NCBI RefSeq assembly: GCF_900188095.1
Contig: NZ_FZOT01000004.1
Span: 248,001 to 312,000, forward strand
Length of the DNA: 64,000 bases
From: Noviherbaspirillum humi
GTDB taxonomy: Bacteria; Pseudomonadota; Gammaproteobacteria; Burkholderiales; Burkholderiaceae_D
Direction of reading: 5' to 3'
Of the stretch, positions 53,302-63,066 are shown piece after piece. Below the pieces are notes generated by a model. That model did not search any database, was not told the origin of the DNA, and saw nothing but the letters and a program-made list of their open reading frames with translations. Positions within the stretch are counted from its first letter, which is position 1, and the number at the start of each line of letters is the position of its first letter. A program made the position numbers and the translations under genes.

Positions 53302-53484
53302 CTAGGCGATAGGAAATTGAGGCGGAAATGGCAGTTCTTCCGGCGTAGGTTCTTCAGGGTGCGGCAATTCCGGTTCGGGCTCAGATACCGGCGGGCGTTC
53401 AGGCTGCGGCGAAGGTGGCTGTTTTTCCGGGAGAACGGGCGCTTGGCCGGGGGATTCAGGCTGTGAGGTTAAGCGATTCATCAT
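53302..53484 (-). CDS. Small proline/glutamate-rich protein
   Basis: A 60-residue low-complexity protein: MMNRLTSQPESPGQAP followed by repeats of Pro-Glu and Pro-Pro to the end. GAAGAGG lies upstream of the ATG at 53484. Likely disordered; a linker- or periplasm-type peptide. Function unknown, and coding status only moderately supported. Confidence 0.45.
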   Translation of the reverse strand: MMNRLTSQPESPGQAPVLPEKQPPSPQPERPPVSEPEPELPHPEEPTPEELPFPPQFPIA

Positions 53485-54747
53485 TGTAACGCCTCTTCAG
53501 GGCAATAATCCGGCTTCAGCCTATTCCCTGCTGCCTGGCATGTATTGATATCCCGCAGTTGAACGCTGATGTGCTCAAGTTCTTCGAGCGGTGCGCCTTG
53601 TGTCCCGCTTCACGTCAAACTCCCATGGCCTATAACGCTTTCCGGACTTCTCCCTCAGTCGCGCGGCGGGAGTTAACTGACCCGTCTCCCTGAATGCAGC
53701 CGAGACTAACGGTATGCATGCTGTGTATCAAATCCGTTTGAATTTGCTCTGGAAGCAATGCGGCACAGACCAACATTAATCTTCGTATCCGCCCATGTCG
53801 AGAATCACATGAATCAATAAGCGCTTGAGACATTTGTTTGAACATAAATGGAAGCAACTTTTAAAAAATAGATAAGCCAGAACAAAATTAAGCACAACTT
53901 CTTTTATTAAAAGATATTTGGTTGTATGAGCCTACTGCATCTCAGCGCTTTTAATTCGATGCCTGAAAATACAAATTATTTATAGCGGCTCAAACTCATG
54001 TCAGTTGCTCTCAGCTGCTATGTAGGATGCCACATTCGCAAAAAATCACGTTACGTTATAAAAACAAAACAGAACTACCGACGGGAACGACTCATGTCTT
54101 TTAACCCGCAAAGAGGAAGACGTTCCACATCGGTCCACACTAGTGATGCCGCTAAAAAAGCCGCTACATTGCATATTGCAGAAAATCATTCCTTGAAGCC
54201 AACGGAGAAGTATTGCCCAGTCGCCGTAGTTGTATTTGAATCAGTGAGCCGTCGGCAACGAATAGTTTGAATTGGACTTACTTGATGCAAAGTCGGTGTC
54301 TCCTGAAGACAACGGCCGCATCGAATCGAGTTTTCTAAACGACCGGTCTTTCCTAAACGACTGCAGGCAATCAGAAAGCAATTCTACCTTCGTGTTTCAA
54401 CTCAATTTCATAAAATGCGGATGACAAGAGCCGTTTTAACCAAATTTTTTTATCGATTCAATCTGCAACAAACGCATCTATAAGATAAATTTATATAGCA
54501 TCCATACAGCATCTTTACACATGGAAGCTTCTCTAAAAGACACCTTATAAAAGAGAAATGCTTCACGTAATGCAGGTGATGTAAATCAAACAACCTATCT
54601 GGATGATGTCACTTTTTTAACCATGACGTCATAGACTAAGTCCCTCAACAGGAAAAAGAGAGCAAGCTGCAGTTCATTTCGAGACAGGAAAACCATCACA
54701 GTGCAAGCCGATAAGCGACTGTGTCCTTAAATGAAGGAGAAGAACGT
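53485..54747. other. 1.26-kb AT-rich region upstream of the LysR gene
   Basis: Markedly AT-rich compared with the rest of the window, with many homopolymer runs. Only one short frame (54094-54270) is worth noting. Near the LysR start is the palindrome ATGACGTCAT (54623-54632) and a related TGATGTCA about 20 bases before it, candidate operator sequences. The composition suggests acquired DNA. Confidence 0.45.
54094..54270 (+). CDS. Possible small basic protein (58 aa)
   Basis: A basic peptide starting MSFNPQRGRRSTSVHTSDAA. GGGAACG upstream of ATG 54094 is a weak ribosome site. Composition is coding-like in an otherwise non-coding stretch. Listed only as a possibility. Confidence 0.25.
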   Translation: MSFNPQRGRRSTSVHTSDAAKKAATLHIAENHSLKPTEKYCPVAVVVFESVSRRQRIV

Positions 54748-55722
54748 ATGCCTGTCCACTCTATGACTAACAACGAAGCCACACTTTCCGCAGAAGAACA
54801 CGGACCCGGTCATATTCCGAGGTTCCAGACCGATTTGAAGCAATGGCGAACATTGCTGGCGGTTGTTCGGCATGGAAGTTTCGCTAACGCAGCGAGCCAT
54901 CTCAATGTTAGCCAGCCGGCAATCAGCTACACGATTGCAAAAATGGAAGATCAGTTGGGCATGTGCCTGCTGCAGCATAAGGGGCGCCGCGCCGAACTGA
55001 CTGAATCCGGACATTTTCTGCTGGAACGGGCGCGCCACTTGTTACTTCAAGCAGCGGCTTTGGAGCGAACTGCCGAATCGATACGGTTGAGCGTTCGACC
55101 TGTCCTGGCTATCGGCGTTGAATCTGACTTTTTCATCGATTGGCTGCTCCCCAAGCTGAAGAAATTTTCGCTTGAAAATGGAAGCAGCCGAATCAGGCTT
55201 ACAGAGTTGAGCAGTCGGGGGCTTGAAGAAAATCTTTGCGCTCAAACCATCGATCTGGGCATTGCATGCAGAATCCCGCCCGGATTCCTGGGCGAACATC
55301 TGCTGGAAACAAAATATGTCCCCGTCGCGCATCCAGACCATCCGCTTCATCAGCTAAACCGCCCGTTGATCAAGGAAGACCTCGAGCGCGAGGTGCAAAT
55401 CGTGACCGATCGCAGTGGCTTGAGCGAGGCCAATCCGGACTTGCTCGCCGCAGCCGGCATACAATGGAAAGTCAACAGCATCGTGACGGTAGAAGCTGCA
55501 GTAATGGAGAACTTGGGCTATGCGTGGCTACCGATGATGCGTGTCGAAGCCGCCATCAAAAGACGACAATTGGCGCTGTTGCCTCTAGCAGAAGGTCAGG
55601 TTCGCATGGTTCAATACTTTGCCATCTACGCACGCCCCGAGGCACGACAAGCAAAAGCATTCTGCGGGATGCTAAAGCATGCGAGTACGAGCAACATGAT
55701 GAACTCACTCGCATTGCGATGA
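54748..55722 (+). CDS. LysR family transcriptional regulator
   Basis: A 324-residue LysR regulator. An unusual 28-residue polar N-terminal extension precedes the HTH (TLLAVVRHGSFANAASHLNV then SQPAISYTIAKMEDQLGMCL). The C-terminal effector domain has typical sequences such as LAIGVESDFFIDWLLPKL and DLGIACRIPPGF. AAGGAGAA lies directly before ATG 54748; the GTG at 54721 was rejected. It is convergent to the ATP-grasp gene. Effector and targets unknown, with possible self-regulation through the palindrome upstream. Confidence 0.88.
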   Translation: MPVHSMTNNEATLSAEEHGPGHIPRFQTDLKQWRTLLAVVRHGSFANAASHLNVSQPAISYTIAKMEDQLGMCLLQHKGRRAELTESGHFLLERARHLLLQAAALERTAESIRLSVRPVLAIGVESDFFIDWLLPKLKKFSLENGSSRIRLTELSSRGLEENLCAQTIDLGIACRIPPGFLGEHLLETKYVPVAHPDHPLHQLNRPLIKEDLEREVQIVTDRSGLSEANPDLLAAAGIQWKVNSIVTVEAAVMENLGYAWLPMMRVEAAIKRRQLALLPLAEGQVRMVQYFAIYARPEARQAKAFCGMLKHASTSNMMNSLALR

Positions 55723-56033
55723 AATCGTTCTTCAAAAAATAAGGACCTCGAACAGGAAGGCAAGAAAGATCATCGACGCAGCGTTAATACGGCGAAATCG
55801 AGCGCCATCGAAGCAGACGAACCACTTACACCTTTTCATGGCGCATACGATCCTGGTCTGATTGCCAAAAACCAGACCACCATGGTCGTTCGCCATGGGT
55901 CTTCATAAGAAGCACTTTTCGGACCAGATGCTTGGGGATCGCATTCGGAGACCATCCGAGTGCGGAAATCAGCAAGTAAGATTTATTGCGACTTCGCGTG
56001 GCAAGCGACACTTGATATTGCTTCTTCCTTGAA
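55723..56033. other. Spacer between LysR and ATP-grasp gene
   Basis: 311 bases, AT-rich, part of it covered by the low-confidence overlapping frame 55826-56044. No terminator found. Confidence 0.35.
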
Positions 56034-56044
56034 TCAATGCGCAT
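55826..56044 (-). CDS. Possible small basic protein overlapping the ATP-grasp stop
   Basis: A 72-residue basic peptide (MRIDSRKKQYQVSLATRSRN) whose ATG 56044 overlaps the last 11 bases of the ATP-grasp gene, as in translationally coupled genes. It has a tryptophan-rich tail (GERPWWSGFW). No homologue recognised; coding is uncertain. Confidence 0.3.
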   Translation of the reverse strand: MRIDSRKKQYQVSLATRSRNKSYLLISALGWSPNAIPKHLVRKVLLMKTHGERPWWSGFWQSDQDRMRHEKV

Positions 56045-57245
56045 CCGAATCAAAAGCATTCTTTCCGTGAGAACGACATGCTTTTAGCAGTCGGCTCATA
56101 TGTTCATCATCCTCCGCCATGATTGAACTCGGAGGTACCCGTTTTTTCATGTGATTTTTTAAACTTGCCCGCGTTTGACTCGCGAGCGAGCAAAGATCCA
56201 TCATCATGAGGCGTGACATATGCCCGCGAAGTCCAACTCCAAAGGCAATATAAGGCCAGATCATGGGACGAAAAAGAGGATGATAGAAGGTATCGGCGCA
56301 GCCTGAAGTCATGACGCATGGCTCAGGCCTAGGCTGCAACCGCGTTACGCTTTCGGCCACAAAATTTAATCCGCACCAGATTGAAGCTGCATGACTGCGC
56401 CAGTAACGCGGGTTGGATTCGAAAAGATACACATTCCCGGTATGCTCTTCGATACGCCCATCCACATTCATGACCCCTTCATATCCGCTTTCCTTGCAAA
56501 TGGTATAGGCCGCCTGCTCCAGGTAATCGTTTTCAATGAATATGATTTTCGCCTCGTCGTTCTGAGGATAGATGCGCTGCTGAATTGCGATTGCTTGGAC
56601 TTGTCCCTGGATGGATAAAAGATTCAGACCAACGTCAACGCCCTTGATAAAGCGCTGCACCACGAGAGGGGCGTATTGATAAGCATCATTGGCAACAATG
56701 CGCCCCCGGTAATCCAGTTCATTGAAAATCAGGTGTACTCCCGTGGAAGCCTGCTGGTCAAGCGGCTTCACAATGAATGGCAAGCCAATCTTTTGCGCGA
56801 CGGCAGAGAAATTGAGCTTCTCCTTCGATTCTATCAATTGCGATTCTGGCACTCGCAAGCCATGGTCGCGGCAAAATTCATAAAAACGCCATTTATTATC
56901 AAATCGATCCAGCATGGAACCGTCAGGAGTAGGCGCAATGCGAACGTTTAAGCGACGGCGCACGCGACTGATTAGACGCGCGCCTTCACAGTCGGAGCAC
57001 AACATCACCAAGTTTGGCATGGCTTCGCAAAGCTGATTCACTGCATTCACAAACCGGTCATCTTCCGCTCCATCGAAGTCCGTTTCCAGTTGACCGGAGC
57101 AAAGGTGCGTCAGGCGCAGATAGCGCGTTCCACGGGCGCACACCGCAATGCAATTTGCATCAGTGTAGGCATGGAGAGCGAGCAGCACTTGGATTAGAAG
57201 GCCTCTTCTGGCTCCTACCACAACGAAATCTTCACCGCTAGCCAT
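56034..57245 (-). CDS. ATP-grasp domain protein (carboxylate-amine ligase type)
   Basis: A 403-residue ATP-grasp protein. A pre-ATP-grasp Rossmann part (residues 1-110) precedes the core: LPFIVKPLDQQASTGVHLIF (nucleotide-binding Lys and Gly loop), then VVQRFIKGVDVGLNLLSIQG, and EGVMNVDGRIEEHTGNVYLF followed by ESNPRYW (metal-binding Glu-x-Asn). Such enzymes form amide or peptide-like bonds through acyl phosphates. Start ATG 57245; an upstream TTG is also in frame. Lies 283 bases downstream of the flavoprotein gene in the same AT-rich island; substrate unknown. Confidence 0.8.
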   Translation of the reverse strand: MASGEDFVVVGARRGLLIQVLLALHAYTDANCIAVCARGTRYLRLTHLCSGQLETDFDGAEDDRFVNAVNQLCEAMPNLVMLCSDCEGARLISRVRRRLNVRIAPTPDGSMLDRFDNKWRFYEFCRDHGLRVPESQLIESKEKLNFSAVAQKIGLPFIVKPLDQQASTGVHLIFNELDYRGRIVANDAYQYAPLVVQRFIKGVDVGLNLLSIQGQVQAIAIQQRIYPQNDEAKIIFIENDYLEQAAYTICKESGYEGVMNVDGRIEEHTGNVYLFESNPRYWRSHAASIWCGLNFVAESVTRLQPRPEPCVMTSGCADTFYHPLFRPMIWPYIAFGVGLRGHMSRLMMMDLCSLASQTRASLKNHMKKRVPPSSIMAEDDEHMSRLLKACRSHGKNAFDSDAH

Positions 57246-57528
57246 GAATTTCAACGATCAAAGTTCGGCAATCCGCCGCCGCCAATCATACGTCCTGTCA
57301 GGCATACTCCCGTTTTACACTAGCATGATGAGCCTGGCGCCAACCGGAAATCACGTAATGTGACGCTTGGCAGGTAAAAATGTACTTCCGTCCTCCGCCA
57401 TGGATTCGATCGACACAAAGAAATCTCACTGTCGCATCGCCATGCCTGCCGTGAACCGTCGTGACTACCATATTTTCGAGGTGTCGGGCAGGCCGGCAAT
57501 TACTGAAATTCATGTTCCCTCTTTTCTT

Positions 57529-58785
57529 TCAAGTATGGTGGGATACCATCGTTTCACCAGGCTTTTGTCTGTTCCGGCTTCGTCTCCTTCCCTGCGACCG
57601 AGCAAGATGCTTGGCGATATTGCGCGATGCAAAATTGGCACCCACAGCAAAGCGCATGACCGGTCCAAATGACGTTGCCGCAATGGGCCCGGTAAAGAAC
57701 AGCCCAGGTATGGAAGATTCAAAATGCACAGACAAATCAGGGACACGGCCTATGAGTTTGAGCCGGTCGACAAGCACGTCACTCAAGAACGGTATACGGC
57801 CGACATCGGCCTTATATCCAGTTGCCGCAATCACATGGTCCACATTGATATATCGATGCACGCCGTCCATGGATGCCAGCTCCAATTGCACACGACCATC
57901 ATGCACCCTCGCGTCTATCAGTTCACAGCCTGACAGCACAGCCAAATCTCGGGCACGCTCTTTCATGAACCACCCTCCAGACGGGCCGAGATACCTGTTT
58001 GCATACACGCTTCGCTTTTCATTCGGTAAATAACGATAGATCCATGGTACTTCGCACCAAATCTTGCTTTCCCATCCTGGGCCAATCCCGGAAATAGGCA
58101 GACGCAACTGGTTCAAGAAGGATCTCGCACCATCGCCCCACGGACTACCGAAATTAATCTGCGGCTTGCGAGCAATCAGCTGCACCTTTGTCTGGTTTTC
58201 ATGCAGCAGAATGGCAATATCCGATGCGGATGATCCACTCCCAACAACTGCCACCTCCTTTCCCCGATATTTTTGTAGATTCGAATTTTCGGCACTATGA
58301 GAAAGCAGTTCCGGAGGCAAGGACTGCAACTCTTCAGGAATATGGCGGAAGTAATCCAGGCCCACGGCGATTACCACTCTGGATGTGACAAACACCTCAC
58401 CGCCTTGCAGCCGAATTTGATAGTGGTGGCCAGAGGGTGTGATAGCCGCTACGTTATCTTCTTCCAAAGTAGGGACAAAACGCTTTTGGAAGGTGAGACC
58501 GTAATCGCAGAAAATTTCGAGCGGGATGGGGAAATCAATATCCTCATAAGGCAGGCCGCGCTCTTTGCAGTACTGCCTTAACGGAAAGCTCCTATCCGGA
58601 TCATATAGGCTGGATGAAAAGCCGGCGGACTTCAGTAACATCCCCTTCGGCATATTGGCGAACCATCCATGCATCGGCTTGCCAATAATGCGAAAGTCCA
58701 CGCCATATTTTCGAAGATGCGCGGCAATCGACAAACCATATGGACCAGCTCCTACAATGGTGACATCAGTTTCCCGGCTCATCAT
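57529..58785 (-). CDS. FAD/NAD(P)-dependent monooxygenase-like oxidoreductase
   Basis: A 418-residue two-dinucleotide-fold flavoprotein. FAD motif GAGPYGLS is near residue 12 and the NAD(P) motif GSGSSASD near residue 180. Tracts such as GMLLKSAGFSSSLYDPDRSF resemble N-hydroxylating and class B monooxygenases, but the substrate motif is not clear. AAAGGCGA precedes ATG 58785. Same direction as the ATP-grasp gene. Confidence 0.8.
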   Translation of the reverse strand: MMSRETDVTIVGAGPYGLSIAAHLRKYGVDFRIIGKPMHGWFANMPKGMLLKSAGFSSSLYDPDRSFPLRQYCKERGLPYEDIDFPIPLEIFCDYGLTFQKRFVPTLEEDNVAAITPSGHHYQIRLQGGEVFVTSRVVIAVGLDYFRHIPEELQSLPPELLSHSAENSNLQKYRGKEVAVVGSGSSASDIAILLHENQTKVQLIARKPQINFGSPWGDGARSFLNQLRLPISGIGPGWESKIWCEVPWIYRYLPNEKRSVYANRYLGPSGGWFMKERARDLAVLSGCELIDARVHDGRVQLELASMDGVHRYINVDHVIAATGYKADVGRIPFLSDVLVDRLKLIGRVPDLSVHFESSIPGLFFTGPIAATSFGPVMRFAVGANFASRNIAKHLARSQGRRRSRNRQKPGETMVSHHT

Positions 58786-59036
58786 TCGCCTTTCTTAATC
58801 GGAGTACGACAACAAATTGCGCAGAGAAGAAATTGAAGGAATCTCGGTACGATTTTCATATTTTTGACCACACTAAAAACCCGACCTTATTTACAGCGTA
58901 TGAAGTCTCCCGCGCTTCGTCTTGCGGCTGATCAGACGCCATGGAAGTTCTGGCAGCCGATGACTTCAATGGACGGATCGACGAAGACAGTCCGGTTCGA
59001 TGGAAGGCTAGAAAAAAAGCTGGATCAAGTTCATAC

Positions 59037-59651
59037 TCAAGGATCGCGCTTTCTATGAAGACTGGCGACTGCTAGCAGTGTGTGGCCGATAATCTTCAGG
59101 TCCATTACGAAGCTGCGCTCATGAACATATCGGACGTAGTAATCGAGTTTGATTGGCATGATGGTTTCAACATAGCTTCGCTCAGGATCGTGAGATTTCC
59201 CGAGAATTGCATTTTCTTCCTTGAACTCGATCGATGCCCAATCCGTGATGCCCGGCCGAACCGACAGCACCGCATCGCGCAACGCTTTCGGATATTTCGC
59301 GACATAGCGAACCACTTCCGGACGCGGTCCAACCAGACTCATGTCACCGAGTATCACGTTGATTAGCTGCGGCAGTTCATCAAGCTTGAAGCGGCGCAGC
59401 GCGTGGCCAACGCGGGTGACCCGCTCATCCTCGCCGATAGTGAGTTGTCCTTTCGCCTCGGCATTGAGCGTCATGGTTCGAAATTTATAGATACGAAATA
59501 CGCTACCGTGAATCCCCACACGCTCCTGACGGAAAAAGACTGGCCCGGGCGAATCGAGCTTGACGACTGCCGCAATGAGGATGAGGATCGGCGACAGGAT
59601 GAGCAGGCCCGACAGGGCCGCGACGAAGTCAAATATTCGTTTCGTCAGCAT
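59037..59651 (-). CDS. Undecaprenyl-phosphate sugar transferase (initiating glycosyltransferase)
   Basis: A 204-residue polyprenyl-phosphate hexose-1-phosphate transferase of the small PglC/WcaJ-C type. One N-terminal hydrophobic reentrant helix ([20 protein letters not shown]) precedes the catalytic [28 protein letters not shown] and VGPRPEV motifs. It transfers the first sugar phosphate onto undecaprenyl phosphate at the inner membrane, starting a surface glycan. Its ATG overlaps the stop of the DegT gene by 7 bases. Confidence 0.93.
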   Translation of the reverse strand: MLTKRIFDFVAALSGLLILSPILILIAAVVKLDSPGPVFFRQERVGIHGSVFRIYKFRTMTLNAEAKGQLTIGEDERVTRVGHALRRFKLDELPQLINVILGDMSLVGPRPEVVRYVAKYPKALRDAVLSVRPGITDWASIEFKEENAILGKSHDPERSYVETIMPIKLDYYVRYVHERSFVMDLKIIGHTLLAVASLHRKRDP

Positions 59652-60799
59652 AGTAGTTCACGCATGGTATCGATGACGCGTGTCTGGTCCTCGTCAGTCA
59701 TCTTGGTATAAAGCGGTAGACTCAGCATGCTTTGATAAGCGGCTTCCGCCTCCGGAAACTGGTCCGGCTCCAGTCCGTAACGTTGGCGCCAGTACGGATG
59801 CCTATGAAGGGGAATATAGTGCACGCTGGTACCGATTCCCTGCCTGGAGAGATGCTCTATCAGTTCATTACGACTTATGGGCGCCTCCTCCGTCAGCCGG
59901 ACAACATACAAATGCCACGCGTGCTGGCTATCCCCGTCCGCGTCAGCCGGGAGGACCAGCGGCAGGTCGGCCAGCGCTTCGTTGTAGCGGGCAGCCATTC
60001 TCTCCCGGCGCAAGAGAAACCGATCAATCTTGCGTAATTGCTCGATGCCCATTGCCGCCGCAATATCGGTCAGGTTGTCCTTGAAGCCCGGTGCCACAAC
60101 CTCGTAAAACCAGCTGGGAGTGGTTGAGACGAATCTGTCAAATACATCCCGGCTGATGCCATGGATGCGCATGATTTTGACGCGCTCCGCAATCTCAGGA
60201 TTTTTGGTCACAACCATTCCACCCTCCCCGGTTGTCATCGTCTTGTTGGCATAGAAGCTGAAGACGGTGGCGTCGCTGTCAAGCGTGCCGACAAGGCGGC
60301 CTTTGTAACGGGTAGGGAAAGCATGCGCTGCATCTTCCACCACATAAAGCTTGTTGACCCTGGCGATATCAATGATTTCGTCCATATCGCATGCCAAGCC
60401 TCCATAATGCACCGGCATGATCGCTTTGGTTCGCCGCGTGATGGCACCCTCGATCCGAGACGGATCGATGTTCAGCGTGATCGGATCGATATCAACCAGC
60501 ACCGGATCAGCGCCAAGGTAGCGTACGACCTCGGCAGTGGCCGTGAACGTCAGCGTCGGCAAAATCACTTCATCTCCCGGCCCGATGCCGAGCGCTTCCA
60601 GCGCCAGATGCAAGCCAGCGGTTGCAGAGTTGACTGACACGGCTTCCGCATTCGAATCGAGATAGCGGGCAAAGCATTGTTCAAATTCCTTGGCTTTTGG
60701 GCCGGTCGTAATCCAGCCCGAGCGCAGGCACTCAGTTACAGCGTTGATTTCACGTTCGTCAATATCGGGGAGCGCAAAGGGGAGAAATGGGCTATTCAT
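59645..60799 (-). CDS. DegT/DnrJ/EryC1 PLP-dependent aminotransferase
   Basis: A 384-residue sugar aminotransferase. The PLP lysine is Lys186 in [15 protein letters not shown]; the EDAAHAFPT segment (Asp/His contacts) and [16 protein letters not shown] are further family marks. It makes a nucleotide-linked amino sugar for the glycan. GGAG precedes ATG 60799. A 13-base gap separates it from the methyltransferase stop. Confidence 0.93.
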   Translation of the reverse strand: MNSPFLPFALPDIDEREINAVTECLRSGWITTGPKAKEFEQCFARYLDSNAEAVSVNSATAGLHLALEALGIGPGDEVILPTLTFTATAEVVRYLGADPVLVDIDPITLNIDPSRIEGAITRRTKAIMPVHYGGLACDMDEIIDIARVNKLYVVEDAAHAFPTRYKGRLVGTLDSDATVFSFYANKTMTTGEGGMVVTKNPEIAERVKIMRIHGISRDVFDRFVSTTPSWFYEVVAPGFKDNLTDIAAAMGIEQLRKIDRFLLRRERMAARYNEALADLPLVLPADADGDSQHAWHLYVVRLTEEAPISRNELIEHLSRQGIGTSVHYIPLHRHPYWRQRYGLEPDQFPEAEAAYQSMLSLPLYTKMTDEDQTRVIDTMRELLC

Positions 60800-60812
60800 G
60801 GCATGGCTCCAT

Positions 60813-61544
60813 CTATTGGGCTGAATGCACGTCGCTTGCGGCTGGCTTCGGTATCCAGCACAACGCATGAGTACGCAGAAATGAAAAGACGTTCAACACG
60901 GGGTATAAGCGCGGCGACAGCCGCGTCGCGGCGCGGCTGATAGGCGGCGCCAATGTGACGCGTCGCATTACCGGAGACGACATGGGAAACAACTCCCGGA
61001 TTCGCCGCATCGATACCCCACGTACATCCGGATTTCGCGGATTGTCGTAGCAGAAGTCGTACCAGAGAATCGCGCCGCCCGGACGAGTCATGTCCCACAT
61101 GCGCTGTGCCAGCTTATGCTGAAAACCCTGGTCTAGGATCGACGAGAACACTGTCGATTGATAGACGATGTCGAACGGTTCGCAGTCCAGTTCCGACGCG
61201 TCTCCACCAATCAGCGCCAGCTCCTGTGGCAAGTGTCTGCGTGCCCTTTCGAGGCTAGCCGGCAGCAGCTCATTGCCTACCAGATTGGCGGGATCGAAAC
61301 CCCAGCGCAAAAATCGAAGCAGGTTGCCGCCGCCGCCACACCCCACTTCGAGTAGAGACACTCGTGACAGATCAGTTAAACCTGCCTCCGCGAACAGTTT
61401 CAGCATCAGTCGTTCGGACTCCATGCTGGCCAGGTGCACATCCGGCCTTAGCCAAGAGTAACGCTGCGCATCCTCTCTGGCATCCCGAACGGCATAGCGC
61501 GAAACGATCGCATTCACTTCCGCATGGCTTTCACTATTACTCAT
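60813..61544 (-). CDS. Class I SAM-dependent methyltransferase
   Basis: A 243-residue methyltransferase with the Rossmann motif [21 protein letters not shown] near residue 65 and an acidic residue ending motif II. A late stretch ([20 protein letters not shown]) looks like a membrane-associated tail. Likely methylates a sugar or lipid-linked glycan precursor (by context). AGGAG precedes ATG 61544; it overlaps the GT4 stop by 8 bases. Confidence 0.85.
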   Translation of the reverse strand: MSNSESHAEVNAIVSRYAVRDAREDAQRYSWLRPDVHLASMESERLMLKLFAEAGLTDLSRVSLLEVGCGGGGNLLRFLRWGFDPANLVGNELLPASLERARRHLPQELALIGGDASELDCEPFDIVYQSTVFSSILDQGFQHKLAQRMWDMTRPGGAILWYDFCYDNPRNPDVRGVSMRRIRELFPMSSPVMRRVTLAPPISRAATRLSPRLYPVLNVFSFLRTHALCWIPKPAASDVHSAQ

Positions 61545-62805
61545 TGGGCGCTCCTGCCAGGCTGTTGGGCATCCGTGCCGCTTGCATGACACTCAGAAAT
61601 TTTTGAGCAAGCACGGCGTAGTCATGATGTGCATGGACATAACGTTTTCCGAGCTGTCCCATGTGCTGCCGTTCCGGCGCCGCCAATCGCATCAATCGTG
61701 CTATCGCATCCGCTAGCGCCGGGGCATCCTCTGGCTTTACGCTATAACCGCAACCGGCATCGGCAACACAATCATTGGGAACCTCGGCTGCATTGATGAT
61801 CGGCTTGCCAGCAGCCATGTAATCCATCAGCTTGTTGGGGCTGATGCCGAACCGGTACAGTGGCTGCCGCTTCCAACCGATAAACAGAGCGTCTGTTGCG
61901 CGTAGCAATTCAGCAATGCAACGCTTGGGAACCGGAGCAAGAAAATGGACGTTGGTCAAACCCAGCTCCCGCGCTCTGCGTTGCAGCATTTGCTTGTCCG
62001 GCCCCTGTCCGACAAGAACGAAGTCCACGGGATGGTCGAGCAGCAGCTTCGCCGCATCGAGCAATCCATCAAGCGCGTTAGCCAAACCATGGGTGCCGGC
62101 GTAACAGACTATGAACCTGCCTTTGTCGCGACATTCCTTAAGCACTGCGCAATGCTCCAGCGGCAGCTCCCCTGCCTCAGCTTGCCATTCGTCGAGTTCG
62201 ATACCATTGGGGATGTAATGAAACTTCTCGCGTACCATGCCTCGCTCGCACAAGTGCTTGTCAGCAAAAGGGAGCATGCTCACAACCGAGTCGGCACGCC
62301 GGCAGGCATAGTCCTCGCCCAATTGCAGGCTGAGGACAAAAGGATGTAAAGCCGACATCTTTCCCAGTTCCATCGGCGACAATGGCCAAAGGTCATGTAC
62401 CTCATAGACCAGCTTGCCGCCGCTCAGTCGAGCGATTGCGCTGGCCGGGAAAATATCCCAAGTGTAGGTGGAGGAAGCAATCACCACATCAGGCGAAAAG
62501 CGGCGCGCCAGCAAAGATCGCATCCGATACAGCCGATTGACGAAGGAAGCCATGTTCACGGCCCGGCGCAAGCCATTTCCAGAATAGGAAGGCGTCCTCA
62601 GCCAGATGTAGCGGATGCCATCGATCGACTCTTCTTTTACCTTGCCGGACATCTCAGGCGCCTTGCTGCGCACATGCGACGCGCTCGCCGCCACGACACT
62701 AACCTGATGACCAGCACGTACCCAGTGACGTGCCAGATAATGGGGGCGATACTCCATCCCGTGGAATGGCGAGCCGGCGTAATGATTGATATAGAGGATA
62801 CGCAT
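61537..62805 (-). CDS. Glycosyltransferase family 4 (GT-B, WbuB-like)
   Basis: A 422-residue GT-B enzyme. N-terminal ILYINHYAGSPFHGMEYRPH and LARHWVRAGHQVSVVAASAS match WbuB-type GT4 proteins; the donor-site E-x7-E motif near the C-terminus reads in AAGKPIINAAEVPNDCVADA. It adds a sugar to the lipid-linked glycan. GAGGGAC lies upstream of ATG 62805. Confidence 0.9.
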   Translation of the reverse strand: MRILYINHYAGSPFHGMEYRPHYLARHWVRAGHQVSVVAASASHVRSKAPEMSGKVKEESIDGIRYIWLRTPSYSGNGLRRAVNMASFVNRLYRMRSLLARRFSPDVVIASSTYTWDIFPASAIARLSGGKLVYEVHDLWPLSPMELGKMSALHPFVLSLQLGEDYACRRADSVVSMLPFADKHLCERGMVREKFHYIPNGIELDEWQAEAGELPLEHCAVLKECRDKGRFIVCYAGTHGLANALDGLLDAAKLLLDHPVDFVLVGQGPDKQMLQRRARELGLTNVHFLAPVPKRCIAELLRATDALFIGWKRQPLYRFGISPNKLMDYMAAGKPIINAAEVPNDCVADAGCGYSVKPEDAPALADAIARLMRLAAPERQHMGQLGKRYVHAHHDYAVLAQKFLSVMQAARMPNSLAGAPNE

Positions 62806-62811
62806 GTCCCT

Positions 62812-63051
62812 CTACCCTTCCCTTGCTGTCAAACGCGAACCAGCAGTCAACTGGAAGATGGCGGAACAGCGCTTTCCATCGACAACCCGATCGATATCTC
62901 TTCGTGAATAGGCGGGTCGCAAAGCAATGCCGATTTTGCCCCTTCGCCGAGTTTCGCTGCAGGTTTTCACCTGGTCGACAAGCGATTCCTTGATGCGTCG
63001 GACGCCATCCCCTTGTACGATAACGATATGCACAACGTCCATCCCCTCCAT
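62812..63051 (-). CDS. Possible small protein between the glycosyltransferases
   Basis: A 79-residue frame starting MEGMDVVHIVIVQGDGVRRI. No ribosome site, no recognisable family. It fills the space between two glycosyltransferases and ends just before the GT4 ATG. Could be a genuine small gene or chance; the spacer composition is intermediate. Confidence 0.25.
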   Translation of the reverse strand: MEGMDVVHIVIVQGDGVRRIKESLVDQVKTCSETRRRGKIGIALRPAYSRRDIDRVVDGKRCSAIFQLTAGSRLTAREG

Positions 63052-63066
63052 CGCTGGATAAGTGAA

